DNA of 64,000 nucleotides from Streptomyces sp. NBC_00569. Lineage in GTDB: Bacteria; Actinomycetota; Actinomycetes; Streptomycetales; Streptomycetaceae. Numbering within the stretch: the first letter of the stretch is position 1; every line of letters begins with the position of its first letter. The position numbers were made by a program, and so were the translations under genes. Location of the stretch: the NCBI RefSeq assembly GCF_036345255.1, contig NZ_CP107783.1, forward strand, positions 7,052,001 to 7,116,000. The letters run 5' to 3'. Under the pieces are notes generated by a model. The model saw nothing but the letters and a program-made list of their open reading frames with translations. It was not told the DNA's origin and did no database searches. Below are positions 23,810 through 33,622 of the stretch, in pieces.

Positions 23810-25668
23810 CCCAGCAGCTCCCGCACGACGTCCGCCCCGCGCAGCGACAGCACCGACTCCGGGTGGAACTGGACCCCCGCCACTGCATTCTTTGGCGCGC
23901 CTCCGGCACGACCCGGCCCGCGCAGCGCGTGCACCTCGCCGCTCGCCGCGTCCCGGCTCACCTCGACGCCGTGCGCGGCCAGCTCCATCGCCGCGTCGTC
24001 GTCGCAGCGCGCCACGAAGCTGTTGTAGAACCCGACGGTCTCGGCCCGCCCGAACAGATCGACGTCCGTCTGCGCGCCCTGGTACGGCACCTCCTTGCGG
24101 ACGATCTCAAGCCCCAGCTCGGCCGCGATCAGCTCATGGCCGAGGCACACGCCGAGCACGCCGTGCCGGTGATCACGCAGCACCTCGGCGGTCAGCGCGC
24201 GCAGGAAACGCATCTTCGGATCCGTCTCGTCGGAGGGGTTGCCGGGCCCGGGGCCCAGGACGACAGGGCCCTCGTGGGCGAGCACGGCGTCCCGCAGCCC
24301 CGGCTCGTCGTAGCGCCGCACGGAGACCGTGAGGCCCGACGACCGCAGCAGATGCGCCAGCATCGCCGTGAACGTGTCCTCGGCGTCCACCACGAGCGCG
24401 TGCCCCTCCAGGGCCGCGGCTTTCTCCTGCATCCGCAGCCAGAACGGCGCCAGCGCGGCCCGCCGTCCGTCGAGCGCCGACTGCACCCGCGGGTCGTCGG
24501 CGAGCGCGGGCCGCACGCCCTCGCCGCGTGGCCGCCCGGGCCGTACCCCCAGCGCGGCCAGCACCCCGGCCGCCTTCGCGTGCGTCTCCTGGACCTCGCT
24601 CGCCGGGTCGGAGCCGCGCACCAGGGTCGCCCCGACCGGCACCCGCAGCTTCCCGTCCGCGTCGATGTCGGCCGTACGGATCAGGATCGGGGAGTCCAGG
24701 GTCTGCGCCCCGCCCGCGTCCCGTCCGACCAGCGCGAGCGCCCCCGCGTAATAGCCGCGCCCACCCACTTCGTGCCGCTCGATCACCCGGCAGGCGTTCT
24801 GCACAGGCGACCCCGTGACGGTCGCCGCGAACATGGTCTCCTTCAGCACCTCGCGCACGTCCAGCGAGGACCGGCCCCTCAACTCGTACTCCGTGTGAGC
24901 GAGATGGGCCATCTCCTTCAGGCGCGGGCCGATCACGACCCCGCCCATGTCGCCGACCGTGCACATCATCTTGAGCTCCTCGTCGACGACCATCGACAGC
25001 TCCTCGATCTCCTTGCCGTCGGCGAGGAAATCCAGCAGGTGCTCGGGCGTCGGGCCCTCGGCCGGGTAGCGGTACGTTCCGCTGATCGGGTTCATCACGA
25101 CCGTGCCGCCGCTCATCCGCACATGCACCTCAGGGCTCGCCCCGACCAGCGTCCGCGCGCCCGTATGCACGACGAACGTCCAGTAGGCGCCCCGCTCCCC
25201 GGCGAGCAGCCGCCGGAACAGCGAGAGCGCGTCCGCCCGGCCGAACCCGCGGATCGCGCCTTCGTACGTCCGCCGGATCACGAAGTTCGCGCCCTCGCCC
25301 TGCCCGATCTCCTCGCGCAGGACCCGCTCCACGATGTCCGCGTACGCCGCGTCGTCCACGTCGAAGCCTCCGTCCGACACGCGGACGTCATGGGCCGGCA
25401 GCTGCGCGAGGACGTCCGCCAGCGGCAGCTCGTACGTCTGGTCGGGGGTGAGCACCACGAGCGGGGTGCCGTCGTCGTGGACGTCGAAGCCGCGCTCCCT
25501 GATCTGCCGGAACGGCACGAGGGCGAGGCCCTCCGGGATGTCGGCGAGTCGCTCGTAGGTGTTCACGGGGCCGACCAGGAGTTCCACGATGTCGTGGTCG
25601 TGGCCGGGTGCGCGGCGGCGCAACAGGGCGAAGGGACGGTCGTCGTGCAGCAGCTCGGACAGATCCAT
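23755..25668 (-). CDS. trpEG: Anthranilate synthase, fused TrpE-TrpG
   Basis: A 637-residue fusion. Residues 1 to about 415 form the chorismate-utilising TrpE part (ANFVIRRTYEG, GASPEVHVRM, PISGTYRYP, DEELKMMCTVGDMGGV, TVTGSPVQNACRVIERHE). Residues about 435-637 form the glutamine amidotransferase with GPGPGNPSD, the nucleophile Cys in GVCLGHE, and the His-Glu of QFHPES. It makes anthranilate from chorismate and glutamine, the first step to tryptophan. Expression is under a Trp-codon attenuator at 25732-25830. The gene diverges from class II DAHP synthase, the entry enzyme of the same pathway. The fused type also occurs in phenazine and other secondary pathways, but the attenuator argues for tryptophan supply. 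Confidence 0.95.
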   Translation of the reverse strand: MDLSELLHDDRPFALLRRRAPGHDHDIVELLVGPVNTYERLADIPEGLALVPFRQIRERGFDVHDDGTPLVVLTPDQTYELPLADVLAQLPAHDVRVSDGGFDVDDAAYADIVERVLREEIGQGEGANFVIRRTYEGAIRGFGRADALSLFRRLLAGERGAYWTFVVHTGARTLVGASPEVHVRMSGGTVVMNPISGTYRYPAEGPTPEHLLDFLADGKEIEELSMVVDEELKMMCTVGDMGGVVIGPRLKEMAHLAHTEYELRGRSSLDVREVLKETMFAATVTGSPVQNACRVIERHEVGGRGYYAGALALVGRDAGGAQTLDSPILIRTADIDADGKLRVPVGATLVRGSDPASEVQETHAKAAGVLAALGVRPGRPRGEGVRPALADDPRVQSALDGRRAALAPFWLRMQEKAAALEGHALVVDAEDTFTAMLAHLLRSSGLTVSVRRYDEPGLRDAVLAHEGPVVLGPGPGNPSDETDPKMRFLRALTAEVLRDHRHGVLGVCLGHELIAAELGLEIVRKEVPYQGAQTDVDLFGRAETVGFYNSFVARCDDDAAMELAAHGVEVSRDAASGEVHALRGPGRAGGAPKNAVAGVQFHPESVLSLRGADVVRELLGQLLGAEGTRTFSERRPA

Positions 25669-25731
25669 GGCGTGTGATTCCTCTTCCGGACTCCGGTTGC
25701 GGAGAGGAACGGCCAGGTCCCGGAAAACACT

Positions 25732-25796
25732 GAAGGCCGCCCTCGGGCGGCCTTCGCTTCGCTGTACGCGCAGTCAGTGGGCCGCTGGGTGAGCGG
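25732..25796 (-). promoter_or_regulatory. trp transcription attenuator
   Basis: On the minus strand a pause hairpin (CCGCT/AGCGG, 25782-25796) starts 2 nt after three Trp codons, and a terminator (GGCGGCCTTC type, 10-bp stem, 25732-25755) follows with a T-run after it. GCGGCC from the right arm of the pause hairpin (25780-25785) is complementary to GGCCGC in the left arm of the terminator, giving the alternative antiterminator. All three mutually exclusive structures can thus be read from the sequence. Confidence 0.85.
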
Positions 25797-25830
25797 TCCA
25801 CCACCAGTTACGGGTCGTGTGCGCGAACAT
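25774..25830 (-). CDS. trpL: trp leader peptide (18 aa)
   Basis: A short reading frame, MFAHTTRNWWWTAHPAAH, lies between the promoter and trpEG. Codons 9-11 are three consecutive Trp codons (25798-25806). When charged tRNA-Trp is scarce the ribosome stalls there and exposes the right arm of the following hairpin for antitermination. The ATG is only 7 nt from the TAGGGT -10 box and no Shine-Dalgarno exists, so the leader is probably translated from a leaderless mRNA. It is too short for ordinary gene callers. Confidence 0.92.
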   Translation of the reverse strand: MFAHTTRNWWWTAHPAAH

Positions 25831-25837
25831 GAGCGGC

Positions 25838-25867
25838 ACCCTACCCGATGGGCAGCTCATCTGTGGA
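25838..25867 (-). promoter_or_regulatory. Promoter of trpL-trpEG
   Basis: On the minus strand TCCACA (25862-25867) and TAGGGT (25838-25843) are separated by 18 bp. The -10 is excellent for Streptomyces, the -35 moderate. The predicted start falls at or next to the trpL ATG. Confidence 0.6.
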
Positions 25868-25896
25868 CGACGCGTCTCAAAGGGTGAGCGGTCGGC

Positions 25897-27283
<1,387 letters not shown>

Positions 27284-27298
27284 TCTTGCAGCACATCG

Positions 27299-27335
27299 CC
27301 GTGGGGCGCGGATCACATCGATCCGCGCCCCACGG
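27299..27335 (+). terminator. Terminator after DAHP synthase
   Basis: A 16-bp inverted repeat, CCGTGGGGCGCGGATC with its complement and a 5-nt loop, followed by CACTTTTG. A strong intrinsic terminator. Confidence 0.88.
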
Positions 27336-27361
27336 CACTTTTGTGCTCCGGACCCGGCGGG

Positions 27362-27385
27362 TAAGGTTAGGTTAGCCTCACCGTT
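27362..27385 (+). promoter_or_regulatory. Iron box (DmdR/IdeR-type) over the bfd promoter
   Basis: A 19-bp site beginning TTAGGTTAGCCTCACC at 27367 matches the DmdR/IdeR consensus (TTAGGTTAGGCTAACCTAA) at about 14 positions. It overlaps the end of a TAAGGT -10 box at 27362-27367, so the iron-loaded repressor would block transcription of the ferredoxin gene at 27436. Family knowledge: DmdR1 is the main iron regulator in Streptomyces. Confidence 0.8.
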
Positions 27386-27435
27386 CATTGGGGCGGGAGC
27401 AAGGAACCGGTCCTGATCGTTGGGAGGTGAACCGC

Positions 27436-27681
27436 GTGTACGTCTGCAGCTGCTTCGGTGTGACCGAGGACCAGGTCAAGAAGCAGGCGGACAGCGGTGC
27501 GTGCACCCCCCGCCAGATAGCGTCGGCCTGCAAGGCCGGCACGGACTGCGGCTCGTGCGTACGCCGCATCCAGGCGCTGCTCGGCCGTGGGAGCTGCCCG
27601 CGCCGCGAGCTGGTCGAGCAGGGAAGGCCCGCCCTGACGGCCGACCCGAACGCCCTCGTGGACCTTCCTGACGCCGCCTGA
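27436..27681 (+). CDS. bfd: Bacterioferritin-associated ferredoxin
   Basis: An 81-residue Bfd-type protein. A [2Fe-2S] cluster is expected on the pairs CSC near residue 4-6 and CGSC near residue 38-41; basic residues between them would contact bacterioferritin. Bfd delivers electrons to the bacterioferritin haem so that stored Fe(III) is released, which suits derepression under iron shortage by the iron box upstream. GTG start with GGGAGGTGA 6 bp before it. The gene converges with bfr, 39 bp away. Confidence 0.92.
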   Translation: MYVCSCFGVTEDQVKKQADSGACTPRQIASACKAGTDCGSCVRRIQALLGRGSCPRRELVEQGRPALTADPNALVDLPDAA

Positions 27682-27708
27682 GGCTCCGCCCGGCCGAGCG
27701 TGGCCGCT

Positions 27709-27732
27709 CTAGCTGTCCGGCTAGCTGTCCGG
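27709..27732. repeat. 12-bp tandem duplication covering the bfr stop codon
   Basis: CTAGCTGTCCGG is present twice in immediate succession (27709-27720 and 27721-27732). On the minus strand it reads Pro-Asp-Ser-stop, Pro-Asp-Ser-stop, so the last four codons of bfr including the stop were duplicated. The protein is unchanged because the first stop is used. Confidence 0.9.
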
Positions 27733-28200
27733 CTGCTCGATCTGCTGGGCCAGATACAGCGCCTCACCGAGACTCTCGATCAGCTCCAGCTGCGTGTCGA
27801 GGTAGTCGATGTGGTGCTCTTCGTCCTCCAGGATGTCCTCGAAGATCCGCGCCGACGTCACATCGCCCTTGGCCCGCATGACGTCGATGCCGCGCTTGAG
27901 GCGGTCGATCGCCTCGACCTCGACCTGACGGTCGGCCTGGAACATCTCCGTGACGGTCTGCCCGACCCGTACGTGGAAGAGCCGCTGGTAGTTCGGCAGG
28001 GCATCGAGGAAGAGAATCCGCTCCGTCAGCCGGTCCGCGTGCTTCATCTCGTCGATGGACTCTGCGCGGGTGTACTTCGCGAGCTTGGTCCAACCGTTGT
28101 TGTCCTGGATCCGGTAGTGGAGCCAGTACTGGTTGATGGCCGTCAGCTCGCCCGTGAGCTGCTCGTTGAGGAATTCGATGACCTCGGGGTCGCCCTGCAT
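27721..28200 (-). CDS. bfr: Bacterioferritin
   Basis: A 159-residue haem-containing ferritin. The ferroxidase ligands are present: Glu18, Tyr25, Glu51, His54, a Glu near 94, and Glu-His in EDEEHHIDYL near 127-130; Met52 is the haem ligand. Twenty-four subunits form an iron-storage shell. The start at 28200 (MQGDPEVIEF) is the family start and has AAGGAG at about 9 bp; the frame stays open upstream but adds unrelated residues. It faces bfd tail to tail. Its stop region carries a 12-bp duplication. Confidence 0.96.
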   Translation of the reverse strand: MQGDPEVIEFLNEQLTGELTAINQYWLHYRIQDNNGWTKLAKYTRAESIDEMKHADRLTERILFLDALPNYQRLFHVRVGQTVTEMFQADRQVEVEAIDRLKRGIDVMRAKGDVTSARIFEDILEDEEHHIDYLDTQLELIESLGEALYLAQQIEQPDS

Positions 28201-28364
28201 CGCAGAGGCTCCTTCCACGTGATGGACTCGGCAGATTTCGCGCATCCTCGCACCGGCACCGAAAACCGTCCAGTAAGTGCACGCTTAGTAGGAGTTGCCC
28301 TTTTCGGAGGTGGCGGGGCTCTCGCTGGTCACGGCCACTGCCCGGGGTCTGTCAGGATGGAGGC

Positions 28365-28997
28365 ATGGGTCAGCCGGTGGGTCGCGAGTCTGGGGGAGCA
28401 GTGCAGTCGGAGCTTCCACCGGGACAGCGTCTCCAGCGGGGCTGGCCGGTCACCCACTACGGCCCGGTTCCCAAGTTCCGCCCCGAACGCTGGGAGTTCA
28501 GGGTCTTCGGCGCCACCGCCGACGGGGACAAGCGCTGCTGGACCCACGAGGAGTTCTCCGCCCTGCCGTACGGCACGGTCGTGGCCGATCTGCACTGCGT
28601 CACCAAGTTCAGCATGCTCGGCGCGGAGTGGGGCGGCGTGCCGGCCGCGACGATTCTCGAGCTGGCGCCGCCCGCGCCCGCCGTCACCCATGTGATGGTC
28701 TGGGCCGAGTACGGGTTCAGCGCGAATCTCCGCCTCGAGGACTTCGCTGCCGACCGCACGATCTTCGCCACCCACAAGGACGGCGAACTCCTCACCGCGG
28801 AACACGGCTTCCCGCTTCGCCTCGTGGTGCCCCATCTGTACGCCTGGAAGGGCCCGAAGTGGGTCCGCGGCGTCGAGTACATGACGGCCGACCGCCGCGG
28901 CTTCTGGGAGGAGCGCGGCTATCACAACGTCGGCGACCCCTGGCGGGAGCAGCGCTACTCGTACCAGGAAGAGCCCGGGGACGGCCCCGAGCTCTGA
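28365..28997 (+). CDS. Sulfite oxidase-like molybdopterin oxidoreductase
   Basis: A 210-residue SUOX-fold protein consisting of the Moco-binding domain only. Cys78 in ADLHCVTKFS is the expected thiolate ligand of molybdenum; WGGVPAATILEL and the region of RLVVPHLYAWKGPKWVRGVEYM line the cofactor pocket. There is no Tat signal or transmembrane segment, so unlike MsrP/YedY it is predicted to be cytoplasmic. Substrate unknown. The gene stands alone between bfr and the converging DUF4396 gene. Confidence 0.9.
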   Translation: MGQPVGRESGGAVQSELPPGQRLQRGWPVTHYGPVPKFRPERWEFRVFGATADGDKRCWTHEEFSALPYGTVVADLHCVTKFSMLGAEWGGVPAATILELAPPAPAVTHVMVWAEYGFSANLRLEDFAADRTIFATHKDGELLTAEHGFPLRLVVPHLYAWKGPKWVRGVEYMTADRRGFWEERGYHNVGDPWREQRYSYQEEPGDGPEL

Positions 28998-29021
28998 GTC
29001 CTGGCGCTTTCGTACGGTCCG

Positions 29022-29576
29022 TCAGTGGTGGTACCGGTGCACCACCGCGTGGCCCTTGCCGCGGCCGATCATCCACTTGTTGACCGGCGTGGTCACCACG
29101 AAGGCGATGGCCAGTGAGACCGCAAGCGCGCCCCAGAACAGGCCGTCCGACAGATGGGCGTCCATCGCGTTCGGCCACAGCGCGATCACGCCGTTGTCGA
29201 TCAGCTCCATGACGGCGATGGACAGGGTGTCCGCGGCGAGCGCGACCCGGAACGCGGTCCTGAAGTCGACGCCGGCCTTCAGGACGCTGCGCAGCGTGAG
29301 CGAGTAGCCGAAGAAGAACGCGAGCACGATCGCCAGGATCATCGTCGGCGTGTTGCCCCAGCCGAGCGCCGTGCCGATCACCATGCCGAGGACCTCGCCG
29401 ATGGCGCATCCCGCGAGGCAGTGGAGGGTCGCCTGCGCGGCCATGGACCAGCTGACCTTGCCGAGGCCGTGCCCGGCGTGGGCGTGATCGGTGCGGGTGT
29501 GACCGGCGTGTTCGTGCTGCTCGTGGTCTGCGTGCTGGTCGTGCTGCTCGTGTCCGGCGTGCGTCTCGTGCTGCAT
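29022..29576 (-). CDS. DUF4396 membrane protein with His-rich N-terminus
   Basis: A 184-residue protein. The first 40 residues contain about 15 His plus Asp/Glu (HAGHEQHDQHADHEQHEHAGH region), a typical metal-binding tail. Four hydrophobic segments follow: AAQATLHCLAGCAIGEVLGM, MILAIVLAFFFGYSLTL, ADTLSIAVMELIDNGVIAL and GLFWGALAVSLAIAFVVT; a HLCAGC-like Cys-x3-Cys pair sits in the first. The ATG at 29576 has GGGGGAA before it. The promoter at 29620-29648 contains a perfect CsoR-type palindrome, so copper (or a related metal) is the likely inducer. Function unknown; metal buffering or transport is inferred. Confidence 0.85.
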   Translation of the reverse strand: MQHETHAGHEQHDQHADHEQHEHAGHTRTDHAHAGHGLGKVSWSMAAQATLHCLAGCAIGEVLGMVIGTALGWGNTPTMILAIVLAFFFGYSLTLRSVLKAGVDFRTAFRVALAADTLSIAVMELIDNGVIALWPNAMDAHLSDGLFWGALAVSLAIAFVVTTPVNKWMIGRGKGHAVVHRYHH

Positions 29577-29619
29577 GAGTTCCCCCAACGTCAGAGAGCG
29601 GTTCCTGTCGCTGACAAGA

Positions 29620-29648
29620 ACCGTATACCCCCTGGGGGTATTCCTCAA
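29620..29648 (-). promoter_or_regulatory. DUF4396 promoter with CsoR-type operator
   Basis: On the minus strand TTGAGG (29643-29648) and TACGGT (29620-29625) are 17 bp apart. The spacer region carries the 17-bp perfect palindrome ATACCCCCTGGGGGTAT (29625-29641, plus strand). This fits the operator class of CsoR/RcnR-family repressors, which are released by Cu(I) in S. lividans. The operator sits 16 bp before the end of the nfo gene region (29657) so the unit is compact. Confidence 0.85.
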
Positions 29649-29656
29649 GCGATCTC

Positions 29657-30532
29657 CTAGCCCTTCCGCAGCTCCTTCAGACGGGCCACGTCCGTCGCGT
29701 GGCCCGCCTTGCCGCCGGGGGTCTCGATGATCAGCGGCACGTTCTCGGTCGCCGGGTGGGCCATCAGCGCGCGGAACGGCTCGGCGCCGATGTGGCCGGA
29801 GCCGATGTTCTCGTGGCGGTCCTTGTGCGCCCCGGCGACGTCCTTGGAGTCGTTGGCGTGGATCAGCTTGAGGCGGCCCTCGCCCACGGTGTCCACCAGC
29901 AGGTCCAGGGTCTGGTTCATGCCGGCGGGGCCCGTCAGGTCGTGGCCCGCCGCGAAGATGTGGCACGTGTCCAGACAGACACCCAGCTTCGGATGCGCGT
30001 CCAGCGCGTCGAAGTACGGCCCGAAGTCCCAGGTCCGCGAGCACAGCGAAGAGCCCTGGCCCGCCGTCGACTCCAGGAGGAGGTACGGGTCGTCGTCATG
30101 GGTCAGCTCGTCGAGGAGCGGCAGCATCCGCTCACGCACCTGCGCGAGCGCCACCTCCCGCGCACGGCCGCCGGTCGCCGAACCCGTGTGCACGACGACG
30201 CCGAGCGCGCCTATCTCCCGGGCCCGGCGCAGCGAGTGCCGCAGCGACTCCACGGACTTCTCCACGGTCGCCTCGGTGTGCGAGCCGAAGTTGATCAGGT
30301 AGGGCGCGTGGACGTACGCCGGGATGTCCTCGGCGGCGCAGGCCGCGCGGAACGCCTCGTCCTGTTTCGGATTGCCGGGCGGCGTCGCCCAGCCGCGCGG
30401 GTTGGCGACGAAGACCTGGACGGTCTCGGCGCCGAGCTCGCGCGCGTACGAAAGCCCTACGGAGGCCAGGCCGCCGGCGACGGGGACATGGCCGCCGACC
30501 GGGTTACGGGATGCGGTGTCGGTGCTGCTCAC
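29657..30532 (-). CDS. nfo: Endonuclease IV (deoxyribonuclease IV)
   Basis: A 291-residue TIM-barrel AP endonuclease. Metal ligands are visible in GGHVPVAGGL, VVVHTGSATG, LLLESTAGQGSSL, GVCLDTCHIFAAGHDL, LIHANDSKD, HKDRHENIGSGHIG and LIIETPGG, matching the three-zinc site of Nfo. It cleaves DNA at abasic sites during base excision repair. GTG start at 30532. The PASTA kinase gene ends only 34 bp upstream... on the same strand, but no overlap exists, so co-transcription is possible and not proven. Confidence 0.95.
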   Translation of the reverse strand: MSSTDTASRNPVGGHVPVAGGLASVGLSYARELGAETVQVFVANPRGWATPPGNPKQDEAFRAACAAEDIPAYVHAPYLINFGSHTEATVEKSVESLRHSLRRAREIGALGVVVHTGSATGGRAREVALAQVRERMLPLLDELTHDDDPYLLLESTAGQGSSLCSRTWDFGPYFDALDAHPKLGVCLDTCHIFAAGHDLTGPAGMNQTLDLLVDTVGEGRLKLIHANDSKDVAGAHKDRHENIGSGHIGAEPFRALMAHPATENVPLIIETPGGKAGHATDVARLKELRKG

Positions 30533-30566
30533 CCGTCAAGGGTGGCACGCGCGCGTGGCCGTCCCG

Positions 30567-32513
30567 TCAGCGGATCTGGATGGTGATCGTCGACCCCTTC
30601 GGGGCCTTGTCACCGCCCTCCGTGGACTGCTTCTTCACGGTGTCGCCGAAAATGCCGAGCAGACCGCGGTCGTCCTCGACGTCGAAGCCGCGGGCCTCGA
30701 GCTTCTGGTGTGCGTCGTCGACGCTCATGCCCACGACGTCGGGGACCTCGACCATGACCGGGCCCTTGGAGATCGTCAGGGTGACCGTGTCCCCCTCGCC
30801 GAGCCGCTTGCCCTCGACGGGGGACTGCTCCGCGACACTGCCCTTGTCCTCGTCCGAGTACTTCCGCTCCGTGGAGATCTCGGCCTTCAGGCCCACGTCC
30901 TGCAGGTCGGCGATGGCGTCCTCCTCGGACTCGCCCGTCACGTCCGGGACGTCCACCACCCTGCCCCTGCTGACCACGAGCGCGATGGCCGAGCCGGCCT
31001 TGCGCGTGGTGCCGGACTCCGGGTCCGTGGCGATCACTGCCCCCTTGGGGACGTCCTCGTCGAACTCCTTGGTGACCATGCCGGGCTCCAGGCCCGCGCT
31101 CTTCAGCCGGCTCTCGGCCTTGCGGAGCGGCGTGCCCCGGAGGTCGGGGACCTTCACGGTCTCCGGTCCCAGGGACAACGTCAGATCCACCGCCCCGTGG
31201 TCCCGGATGCGGGTGCCCGCCTCGGGGTCGCTGGCGATCACGGTGCCGCGCTTCACGGTGTCGCTGTAAGAGCGCCTGACGTGCCCGAGGTCGAGACCGG
31301 CCTGGTCCAGACGCTCCCTGGCCTGCGTCTGCGTCTTGGCGAGCAGCGGAGGGACCTTCGTGAACTGGCCCGAGTTGATGTACCAGACGCCCGCGCCGAG
31401 GCCGAGGGCGAGCAGTACGGCGGCGACGGCCGCGAGCACACCGCGCCGCGGACGACGCCTCCGGGAAGGGGCGGGCGGCGGGGGCGGCGTCTCGAAGCGG
31501 CTTGTTCGGTTGAGCTCCGCCTGCGGGTTCTGGTCGTCGGCGGGCAGCGGGAGCTGTACGCCCCTGGTCCGCAGCGCACGAGGGATCACGCTCGTACGGT
31601 CGTCGGAGATGTCACGGTCCCCGAGGTCCTCGGGCCGTGCGGCCGGCGGCACCGCGTCGAGCTGCGCGTCCGTGAGGACGGCCCTGGCCGCCCTCACCTG
31701 GGCGAGCAGCGCCACCGCGTCGTACGGCCTGAGGTCGGGCGTGCGCGCGGTCGCCGAGGCGACGAGCGCGTCCAGCTCCGCGGGCAGGCCGGGAACGGAC
31801 GCGGACGGGGGCGGCACGTCCTCGTTCAGGTGCTGGTAGAGGACCTGCGCGGGGGAGTCGCCGGAGTGCGGCTTGGCGCCCGTGAGTATCTCGTAGAGCA
31901 CCACCCCGCACGCGTACACGTCGACGCGGGGGTCCGCGGTGCCGGACTCGATCTGCTCGGGGGCGAGGTAGGAGACGGTGCCGAGGACGGAGCCCGTCGT
32001 GTTCGTAACGGTGTCCACCGCCCGTACGAGGCCGAAGTCCGCCACCTTCACGCGGCCGTCGTCCCCTATGAGGACGTTCTCCGGCTTCATGTCGCGGTGC
32101 ACGAATCCCGCGCGGTGCGCGGCGCCGAGCGCGGCGAGGACCGGCTCCAGGATGTCGAGCGCGGCGCGCGGCCGCAGCGCCCCGCGGTCCCTCAGGACGT
32201 CCCGCAGGGTGCAGCCCGCGACGTACTCCATCGCCAGATAGACGTACTGGCCGTCCGCGCCCTGGTCGAAGACCCCGACGACATTCGGGTGGGAGAGCCG
32301 GGCGACGGACTTGGCCTCGCGGATGAAGCGCTCGACGAACGAGACGTCGGCGGCGAGGGCCGGGTGCATCACCTTGAGCGCGAGCACACGGTCTAGGCGG
32401 GTGTCCACGGCCCTGTAGACCGTGGCCATCCCGCCGACCGCGATGCGTGCGTCGACGCGGTACCGGCCGTCGAGCACCTGCCCGACGAGAGGGTCCTGAA
32501 GGGTCGTGTCCAC
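30567..32513 (-). CDS. Ser/Thr protein kinase with four PASTA repeats (PknB/Stk family)
   Basis: A 648-residue single-pass membrane kinase. The kinase domain (about 18-280) has the glycine loop IAVGGMATVY, Lys47, HRDMKPEN with Asp141, DFGL, and a Thr-rich activation loop ending GTVSYLAPEQ. A basic juxtamembrane linker follows, then one TM helix (VLAAVAAVLLALGLGAGVWYI), then four extracytoplasmic PASTA repeats that bind muropeptides or lipid II. It likely couples wall status to growth. GTG at 32513 gives the usual start (DTTLQDPLVGQVLDGRY); a start 10 codons upstream is open. An Rv2175c-like protein, a known substrate type of mycobacterial PknL, lies 4 kb away. Confidence 0.95.
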   Translation of the reverse strand: MDTTLQDPLVGQVLDGRYRVDARIAVGGMATVYRAVDTRLDRVLALKVMHPALAADVSFVERFIREAKSVARLSHPNVVGVFDQGADGQYVYLAMEYVAGCTLRDVLRDRGALRPRAALDILEPVLAALGAAHRAGFVHRDMKPENVLIGDDGRVKVADFGLVRAVDTVTNTTGSVLGTVSYLAPEQIESGTADPRVDVYACGVVLYEILTGAKPHSGDSPAQVLYQHLNEDVPPPSASVPGLPAELDALVASATARTPDLRPYDAVALLAQVRAARAVLTDAQLDAVPPAARPEDLGDRDISDDRTSVIPRALRTRGVQLPLPADDQNPQAELNRTSRFETPPPPPAPSRRRRPRRGVLAAVAAVLLALGLGAGVWYINSGQFTKVPPLLAKTQTQARERLDQAGLDLGHVRRSYSDTVKRGTVIASDPEAGTRIRDHGAVDLTLSLGPETVKVPDLRGTPLRKAESRLKSAGLEPGMVTKEFDEDVPKGAVIATDPESGTTRKAGSAIALVVSRGRVVDVPDVTGESEEDAIADLQDVGLKAEISTERKYSDEDKGSVAEQSPVEGKRLGEGDTVTLTISKGPVMVEVPDVVGMSVDDAHQKLEARGFDVEDDRGLLGIFGDTVKKQSTEGGDKAPKGSTITIQIR

Positions 32514-32607
32514 GCAGGTGAGTGTACGAGCCGCCGCCGACACCCGGCTCCGCAGTCGTGCGCGAGCGGCCGTACTGCAGCAGAGCTGTAACCGTGCCGT
32601 ACGGCCC

Positions 32608-33618
<1,011 letters not shown>

Positions 33619-33622
<4 letters not shown>

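Noticed and set aside
25862..25871. DnaA-like TGTGGACGA in the trp/aroH gap
   Set aside because: One mismatch to the Streptomyces box and no second box nearby; the same bases are explained by the -35 element of the trp promoter.
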